Assembly: GCA_027493625.1 (NCBI GenBank)
Contig: JAOSKM010000002.1
Location: 682,001-746,000, forward strand
Direction: 5' to 3'
DNA: 64,000 nucleotides
From: Planctomycetota bacterium
Lineage (GTDB): Bacteria > Planctomycetota > UBA8742 > UBA2392
The notes below the pieces were generated by a model that did not search any database, was not told where the DNA came from, and saw nothing but the letters and a program-made list of their open reading frames with translations. Shown here in pieces: positions 58,498-64,000 of the stretch. Position 1 is the first letter of the stretch; the number at the start of each line of letters is the position of its first letter. The translations under genes were made by a program, and so were the position numbers.

Positions 58498-59586
58498 ATG
58501 CCCGTTGCTACGCTGGAGATGAAGGTCGTTGACTTCGGCCGTGACTGCAAGACCTACCTGCTGTGGGACGCCGCCAGTAAAGAGGCCGCGCTGATCGACC
58601 CGCGCTTCGACTACACGGCGGCGTACCTGAAAGAGCTGCAGGGCGCGGGCCTGAAGCTGAAGTACGCGATCGATACCCACACCCACGCCGACCACCTGTC
58701 CGGCGCCGACCGCCTGCGCAACCTGACCGGCTGCGCGATCGTGATGAGCGAGCACACCAAGTCCAAGGTCGCCGATTACAAGGTAAGCGACGGGGAGAAA
58801 CTCAAGCTCGGCGAGCACGAGCTGACCTTCGTGCTGACCCCCGGCCACACGCCCGACAGCATGAGCATCTTCGACGGCGCGCGCGTCTACACCGGCGACA
58901 CCCTGTTCATCGGCAGCGCCGCGCGCACCGACTTCATGGGCGGCGACGCCGGCAAGCTGTACGACAGCTTCCGCAAGCTGGAGGCGCTGGGCAAAGACGT
59001 CGAGGTCTGGCCCGGCCACGACTACAACGGCAAGCACAGCAGCACCATCGCCGCCGAGCTGCAGAACAACCCGCACTTCAAGGCCGACAAGGACGGTCTC
59101 AAGGCCATGCACCGCATGAAGGGCGAGCTGCCGGCCAACATGGCCGAAATCCTGAGCTTCAACAGCGAGGCCGGCCTGCCGGAAGACAAGATCATCCGCC
59201 CCGCCGACGTTGCGAAGCTGGGCACGCCGGGCAAGGACTTCACCCTGCTGGATTCGCGCTTTATCGACGAGTTCGAGGCCGGGCGCATCGAGGGCGCGGT
59301 GCTGATCCCGCTGCCGGAAATGCGCGATCGCTGGGCCGAGGTCGAGAAGCTGCCGCACCCCATCGTGAGTGTCTGCCGCAGCGGCGTGCGCGCCACCATG
59401 GCGATGATGACCGCGCGCCACGCCAACGATAAGGACTGGCTGCTGCTGGAAGGCGGCATGCAGGCCTGGCAGAAAGACGGCAAGCCGATGGTCAGCGACA
59501 GCGGCAAGCCGGACGTGATCAATTCAAAGTTCGCCACCGGGGGCAGCTGCGCCGCCGGCGGCGGGACATGCTCGACTGTGGGGTAG
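58498..59586 (+). CDS. MBL-fold (persulfide dioxygenase-like) + rhodanese protein with Gly/Cys tail
   Basis: IDTHTHADHLSGADRL; TGDTLFIGSAARTDFMGGDA; VSVCRSGVRA; GGSCAAGGGTCSTVG. Confidence 0.9.
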   Translation: MPVATLEMKVVDFGRDCKTYLLWDAASKEAALIDPRFDYTAAYLKELQGAGLKLKYAIDTHTHADHLSGADRLRNLTGCAIVMSEHTKSKVADYKVSDGEKLKLGEHELTFVLTPGHTPDSMSIFDGARVYTGDTLFIGSAARTDFMGGDAGKLYDSFRKLEALGKDVEVWPGHDYNGKHSSTIAAELQNNPHFKADKDGLKAMHRMKGELPANMAEILSFNSEAGLPEDKIIRPADVAKLGTPGKDFTLLDSRFIDEFEAGRIEGAVLIPLPEMRDRWAEVEKLPHPIVSVCRSGVRATMAMMTARHANDKDWLLLEGGMQAWQKDGKPMVSDSGKPDVINSKFATGGSCAAGGGTCSTVG

Positions 59587-59591
59587 AGAAC

Positions 59592-60672
59592 AAGGGGACT
59601 GTCCCCGCAGTTGGGGACTGTCCCCGTCTTCGAGCCTGGCGTCGAACAGCGAGTTACCAATAACCAATTTTCAATTGGCTGGCGTGCAGTAGCGCGGACA
59701 TTCTTGTCCGCGCTTTGAAACTGCATAGGCCACGCGGGAGCGCGAAGGCGCCAGGAGCCTCGCGGCACTTGAGCGCGACTCGTGTTCAGGGGGCGTCAGA
59801 CAACGCTGTGGCGCACCCTGGCGCCTTGGCGTTGTTTGCCGCTCAGCCCCACAAGTGACCGCCGAGCACCAATCAGCCCTCCGCGCCTCCGCGTGGCCTT
59901 AAGTAGTTCTTCGTGAACCTTCGTGCCCTTAGTGGGCAACCGCAGTTGCTTTCCAACCCGGGCGCGGCGCACGAAAGCCAACTGCAAAGGCGTTTGCCCA
60001 CGAAGCCACACGAAGTTCACTAAGAACTGCAACGGCATTAGCAACGCGAAGGAACTAAGAAGCGAAGAGTCCTTCGTTGTTCGAAACCGGTTTCTGTTCA
60101 GGGACGGGGATTCAACGCCAGGACGTAAAGAACGCCACGGCCTTCGCGTTACTCGCCTGACCATCGGCCGAACGACGGGCCGTAACGAAGGAGCCGTGGC
60201 GCGACTTGGCGGCCTGGCGTTGATCGCCGATCAGCCCCACAAGTGACCGCCGAGCACCAATCAGCCCTTTGCGCCTCCGCGCCTCCGCGTGGCCTGAAGT
60301 AGTTCTTCGTGAACCTTCGTGTCCTTGGTGGGCAACCGCAGTTGCTTTTCAAAGCGTGCGCGGCGCGCGCAAGGCGAACTGCAAAAAGCGATTGCCCACG
60401 AAGCCACACGAAGTTCACGAAGCACTTCAAACTGCATAGGCCACGCGGGGGCGCGAAGGCGCCAGGAGCCTCGCGGCACTTGAGCGCGACTCGTGTTCAG
60501 GGGGCGTCAGACAACGCCGTGGCGCACCTTGGCGCCCTGGCGTTGTATGCCGCTCAGCCCCACAAGTGACCGCCGCGCACCATTCAGCCCTCCGCGCCTC
60601 CCCGTGGCCTGTTGCCGTTTGCTTTTTTGGGGATTTGACGACAGGGACAGTCCCCTTCGGGGGCAGTCACTG
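59592..60672. repeat. Roughly 1.1-kb array of composite intergenic repeats
   Basis: Two near-identical modules about 59718-59880 and 60428-60590 with a diverged middle copy; ccccacaagtgaccgcc(g) at about 59847, 60235 and 60558; GGGGACTGTCCCC at 59594 and 59613. Confidence 0.85.
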
Positions 60673-60821
60673 GCCTGCCTCGAAAAACTTTCGGCTGGCG
60701 AGGCGCTTGGTTACGGGCTTTGCGGGCGATTGCTGGTTGCTGTGCCGGAAAACATCCCGCACCCCCGATTTTTGTCGCACTGGTCGGGATACTGCCGGGG
60801 TGACCAGAACAGGAGTTCGCT

Positions 60822-61244
60822 ATGTCCCGTTACCCCCATGTCAGACCCAGGCCGCAGCAGCACAAGCCGGCGCCCGCAAAGCCGGCCGAACAGACGCTGG
60901 ACCAGGACGCGCTGCGGCTCTACCGGCTGAAAGGCGGCGAGTTCATTGAGGCGGCCATCAAACGCCTCGAGAAGCTGCTCGCCCTGCACGACCGCGAAAT
61001 GGCCGAGCCCGACATCGAGAGCCTGGGCAAGAAGCGCTGGCTGGTTTCGCCCTCCATGGTGCTGCGCCTGCAGCGCGAGCTTGAGCGCTACCTCAAGATC
61101 CGCGCCGACCTGATCCAGCAGGTCTTCCAGCTCACGGCCGAGGGCTCCTCCGCCCCGGACGTGCCGCAGGTCACCCCGCCGCAGGCGAAGCAAGAGCGGC
61201 CGGAAAGGAGGCAGGCCGAATCGGCCGCCAGCGCTGTGGCGTGA
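60822..61244 (+). CDS. Hypothetical protein
   Basis: 140 aa ORF, helical, immediately upstream of rdgB. Confidence 0.55.
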   Translation: MSRYPHVRPRPQQHKPAPAKPAEQTLDQDALRLYRLKGGEFIEAAIKRLEKLLALHDREMAEPDIESLGKKRWLVSPSMVLRLQRELERYLKIRADLIQQVFQLTAEGSSAPDVPQVTPPQAKQERPERRQAESAASAVA

Positions 61245-61321
61245 CGGGCGGGAAGTGGTCAATAGAGGCTTTTCAAGGGCGGGCGGTAAGCCTAAATTCT
61301 GCCGCAACCCAGAAGGCCGTA

Positions 61322-62203
61322 ATGACCGCCAATCCCGTGAACATCGTTGTCGCCACCAACAACCGGCACAAGTTCCGTGAGATCAACCAGATTCTGCACG
61401 GTCTGCCGGGCATTGAGCTGCAGGCGCTGACAGCCTACACGGGCGTGCCGGACGTGCGGGAAGACGCCAGCACCTTCGCGGGCAACGCGCAGAAGAAGGC
61501 GCTCGAGATCGCGCGTTTCATCGCGCTGGTGGGGCACGTGGGTTTTGCCAGCCAGTCCACGGCGATCGACGACGACGATGAAACGGATTTCGAAGAGCTG
61601 TCCGCCAAGCGCCACCGCAGCACCAGCGGGCGCCAGCGCAAGGTAAGCCTGACGCCCGAAAGCATGCCGAAGGTGGAGCGGCCCCGCAGCCTCGAGCTGC
61701 TGGTGATGGCCGACGACAGCGGGCTTGAGGTGGACGCGCTGGGCGGCGCGCCGGGCGTGATCAGCGCGCGCTACGCCGGCCGACAGGGCGACGACGCGGC
61801 CAACAACGCGCTGCTGTTGAAGAACCTGAAGGGCGTGCCGCCGGAGAAGCGCAAGGCGCGGTTCGTGTGCGAGATCGCGCTGGCATGCCCGGAAGGCATA
61901 CTGTTCACGGTGCGCGGCACGGTGGAGGGCACGATCATTGACGAGCCGCGCGGCAAGGGCGGCTTCGGCTACGACCCGTTGTTCATGTATCCGCCGCTGG
62001 GCAGGACTTTCGGCGAGCTTCCGGCGGAAGAAAAGAACAAGATCAGCCACCGGGCAAACGCGCTGGCGAAGTTCAGGCTGGAGCTGGAGAAGCTGTTAGG
62101 GGAGGCGGCAGTTAACGGCGACTGCGGGAGTTCTCAATGGCGCGGCGGGAACGGAGCGGTTTTCGGAACCTCAACGTGTGGAAGAAGGCGATGGTCGCCG
62201 TAA
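61322..62203 (+). CDS. rdgB: XTP/dITP diphosphatase (RdgB/HAM1) with internal insert and altered C-terminus
   Basis: IVVATNNRHKFREI; VMADDSGLEVDALGGAPGVISARYAG; GKGGFGYDPLFMYPPLGRTFGEL; KNKISHRANAL. Confidence 0.9.
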   Translation: MTANPVNIVVATNNRHKFREINQILHGLPGIELQALTAYTGVPDVREDASTFAGNAQKKALEIARFIALVGHVGFASQSTAIDDDDETDFEELSAKRHRSTSGRQRKVSLTPESMPKVERPRSLELLVMADDSGLEVDALGGAPGVISARYAGRQGDDAANNALLLKNLKGVPPEKRKARFVCEIALACPEGILFTVRGTVEGTIIDEPRGKGGFGYDPLFMYPPLGRTFGELPAEEKNKISHRANALAKFRLELEKLLGEAAVNGDCGSSQWRGGNGAVFGTSTCGRRRWSP

Positions 62204-62559
62204 AACAGATCTACCAACTGACCCGCAGGTTCCCGAAAGACGAGCTGTACGCCCTGACCAGCCAGATTCGCCGCGCGGCCGCCTCGGTACCGATGAACAT
62301 CGCCGAGGGCTATAAGCGCCGGCGATACCCTGAAGACTATGTGCGGCTGCTGGTCACCGCACACGGTTCCCAGGGTGAAGTCGAAACAGCGATTGAGATA
62401 GCATTCATGCTTGAGTACATCACCGAGGCGGACTGCGAGAGACTGCTGGACGTGTACGACGAACTCGGACGTATGCTGAATGGCCTGATTGACAGCGTCG
62501 ACAAAGGCGCCAGTAAAAGTGACCGGTAGACCAGGGTAGTCAGCGGTGAACTGCCGCCT
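62103..62559. mobile_element. TIR-bounded cassette carrying a four-helix-bundle gene
   Basis: AGGCGGCAGTTAACGGCGACTGC (62103-62125) vs reverse complement of 62536-62559 AGGCGGCAGTTCACCGCTGACTAC. Confidence 0.6.
62137..62529 (+). CDS. Four-helix-bundle protein (S23/23S rRNA IVP family, TIGR02436)
   Basis: FRNLNVWKKAMVAVKQIYQLTRRFPKDELYALTSQIRRAAASVPMNIAEGYKRR. Confidence 0.92.
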   Translation: MARRERSGFRNLNVWKKAMVAVKQIYQLTRRFPKDELYALTSQIRRAAASVPMNIAEGYKRRRYPEDYVRLLVTAHGSQGEVETAIEIAFMLEYITEADCERLLDVYDELGRMLNGLIDSVDKGASKSDR

Positions 62560-62590
62560 GCGGCCTGCCGCCTGATCCAGGAGAAGCACC

Positions 62591-63511
62591 ATGACTCAAA
62601 AACTATGCGAAAAGATCTGGCGCAACGGCGAGTTCATCGCCTGGGAAGACGCCACCGTGCACGTCTGCGCGCACGTGCTGCATTACGGCAGCTCGGTGTT
62701 CGAGGGCATCCGGGCCTATGACGTCGGCGGCCAGCCCGGCATCTTTCGCCTGAAAGAACACATCCGCCGCCTGTTCGACAGCGCCAAGATCTACCGCATG
62801 GAGCTGAAGTTCACGCCCGAGCAGGTGGAGCAGGCCTGTGTGCAGGCCGTACGCGAGAACAACTTCAAGGCCTGCTACCTGCGTCCGATCGCGTACCGCG
62901 ACCTGGGGCCCATGGGTGTGAACCCGCTCAAGAACCCGGTCACGCTCGACATCATCACCTGGCACTGGGGAGCCTATCTGGGCGCCGAGGCGCTGGAGAA
63001 GGGCGTCGACATGCAGATCAGCACCTGGACCCGCAACCGGCCGAACACCACGCCGGCGATGGCCAAGGCGGGCGCGAACTACGCCAGCGGGGCGCTGATT
63101 AAAATGGAAGCGATCCTGAACGGTTACAGTGAGGGCATCGCGCTGGACAACAACGGTCTGCTGAGTGAAGGCAGCGGCGAGAACATCTTCGTGGTGCGCG
63201 ACGGCATGATCGCCACGCCCAGCGGCGGCCACTCGATTCTCAAGGGCATCACGCGCGACACGGTAATCCGCCTGGCGCGCGACATGGGCATCGAAGTCGT
63301 CGAAACCAACCTCACGCGCGAACAGCTGTACATGGCCGATGAGGTATTCGCGGTGGGCACGGCCGCCGAGGTGACTCCGATCCGCAGCCTGGACAAGATC
63401 ACGATCGGCATCGGCAGCCGCGGGCCGATCACGGAGAAGATCCAGAAGGCATACCTTGACCTGGTGCAGGGCCGCGGCGAGGACAAGTGGGGCTTCATCA
63501 CGCGGGTGTGA
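62591..63511 (+). CDS. ilvE: Branched-chain amino acid aminotransferase
   Basis: HVLHYGSSVFEGIRAY; YLRPIAYRDLGPMGVNP; GYSEGIALDNNGLLSEGSGENIFVV; EVFAVGTAAEVTPIRSLD. Confidence 0.94.
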   Translation: MTQKLCEKIWRNGEFIAWEDATVHVCAHVLHYGSSVFEGIRAYDVGGQPGIFRLKEHIRRLFDSAKIYRMELKFTPEQVEQACVQAVRENNFKACYLRPIAYRDLGPMGVNPLKNPVTLDIITWHWGAYLGAEALEKGVDMQISTWTRNRPNTTPAMAKAGANYASGALIKMEAILNGYSEGIALDNNGLLSEGSGENIFVVRDGMIATPSGGHSILKGITRDTVIRLARDMGIEVVETNLTREQLYMADEVFAVGTAAEVTPIRSLDKITIGIGSRGPITEKIQKAYLDLVQGRGEDKWGFITRV

Positions 63512-63529
63512 TCACACCCGGGAAACTGA

Positions 63530-63553
63530 CGACCCGCGCTGTTGCGCGGGTCG
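63530..63553 (+). terminator. Rho-independent-like terminator after ilvE
   Basis: CGACCCGCGC-TGTT-GCGCGGGTCG-TTTC. Confidence 0.75.
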
Positions 63554-63657
63554 TTTCATATCCAATTGATATAGCCGGAAATTATTTCTTACGTTCTGAT
63601 TGGAATTTGCGGGTTTGAGGCGGTAACCTCTTCTTTAATTGCACATACTGTCTCTAT

Positions 63658-63671
63658 TGACCGGTTGGTCA
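63658..63671. promoter_or_regulatory. Likely TetR-type autoregulatory operator
   Basis: Palindrome TGACC-GGTT-GGTCA directly upstream of the TetR ATG. Confidence 0.55.
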
Positions 63672-63672
63672 G

Positions 63673-64000
63673 ATGCGCCTTACTTCCCCCAAGCGCGAGG
63701 CTCGATACCGCCAGTTGCTGCAGGCGGCGCTCAGGATTTTCGCGCGTGACGGAATCGACGGTGCATCCGTCGCCGACATCGCCGACGCAGCGGGCGTCGC
63801 CAAGGGCAGCGTTTACCTTTACTTCGACAGCAAGGAGGCGCTGGCCGGCGACCTGGTCCGCCACCTGTTCACCTTTGAGGACGACGGTCTGCGCCTGTCG
63901 CAGGAGTCCGAGCCGCTGGCCCGCATCCTGCAGTTCTGCGAGTCCCACGAAAAACGCATCCTGGACCTCGGCGAAGACGCCAGCGTGGTGCTGCACATGT
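63673..64000 (+). CDS. TetR family regulator, truncated by window edge
   Basis: Manual translation MRLTSPKREARYRQLLQAALRIFARDGIDGASVADIADAAGVAKGSVYLYFDSKEALAGDLV. Confidence 0.9.
   Translation, partial: MRLTSPKREARYRQLLQAALRIFARDGIDGASVADIADAAGVAKGSVYLYFDSKEALAGDLVRHLFTFEDDGLRLSQESEPLARILQFCESHEKRILDLGEDASVVLHM

Noticed and set aside
59592-60672. Possible CRISPR array
   Set aside because: Repeats are long, composite, partly inverted and unequally spaced; no uniform repeat/spacer pattern and no cas genes in the window.
62137-62529. Four-helix-bundle protein as an Avd accessory of a diversity-generating retroelement
   Set aside because: No reverse transcriptase, template repeat or variable target gene was found nearby.

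Overview
The window is a 64 kb, high-GC, mostly housekeeping chromosomal segment from a bacterium with Gram-negative-type features (kdsA and kdsC for Kdo, rseP-type M50 protease, pilT/pilC). The phylum is not determined; a Planctomycetota-like lineage is only a guess. Recognisable content includes bshB1, kdsA, a MocR regulator, an RNase E/G with an adjacent DUF2344 gene, two MacB/FtsX-type ABC systems, orphan nuoI, pilC (plus a partial duplicate), pilT, a cysteine desulfurase, DUF2330 paralogues, mutY, egtB-egtD, a DUF692 (MNIO) pair, a twin-cyclase/AAA protein, a sulfatase, tatC, a sulfur/persulfide locus (SulP, ArsR, two MBL-rhodanese proteins), rdgB, ilvE and a TetR regulator. Two insertion sequences are well delimited: an IS110/IS1111-type element with subterminal inverted repeats and a candidate guide-RNA region, and an IS4-family element with a perfect 9-bp target duplication. 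The most interesting signal is a set of intergenic 'micro-repeat' elements. Each is bounded by an inverted pair of short tandem arrays with a 7, 8, 9 or 10 nt period, and many different repeat words are used. Most are empty, MITE-like. One encodes a GxxExxY (PD-(D/E)XK-like) protein between 30-bp TIRs that match at 29/30 positions. Another encodes a four-helix-bundle (S23/TIGR02436-like) protein between about 24-bp TIRs. These elements abut or replace start and stop codons (egtD, DUF692, a TIM-barrel gene, rdgB), and one sits in frame inside tatC. Eight genes look broken by short homopolymer indels, which suggests residual sequencing error. All assignments are from reading the sequence; no database search was run.
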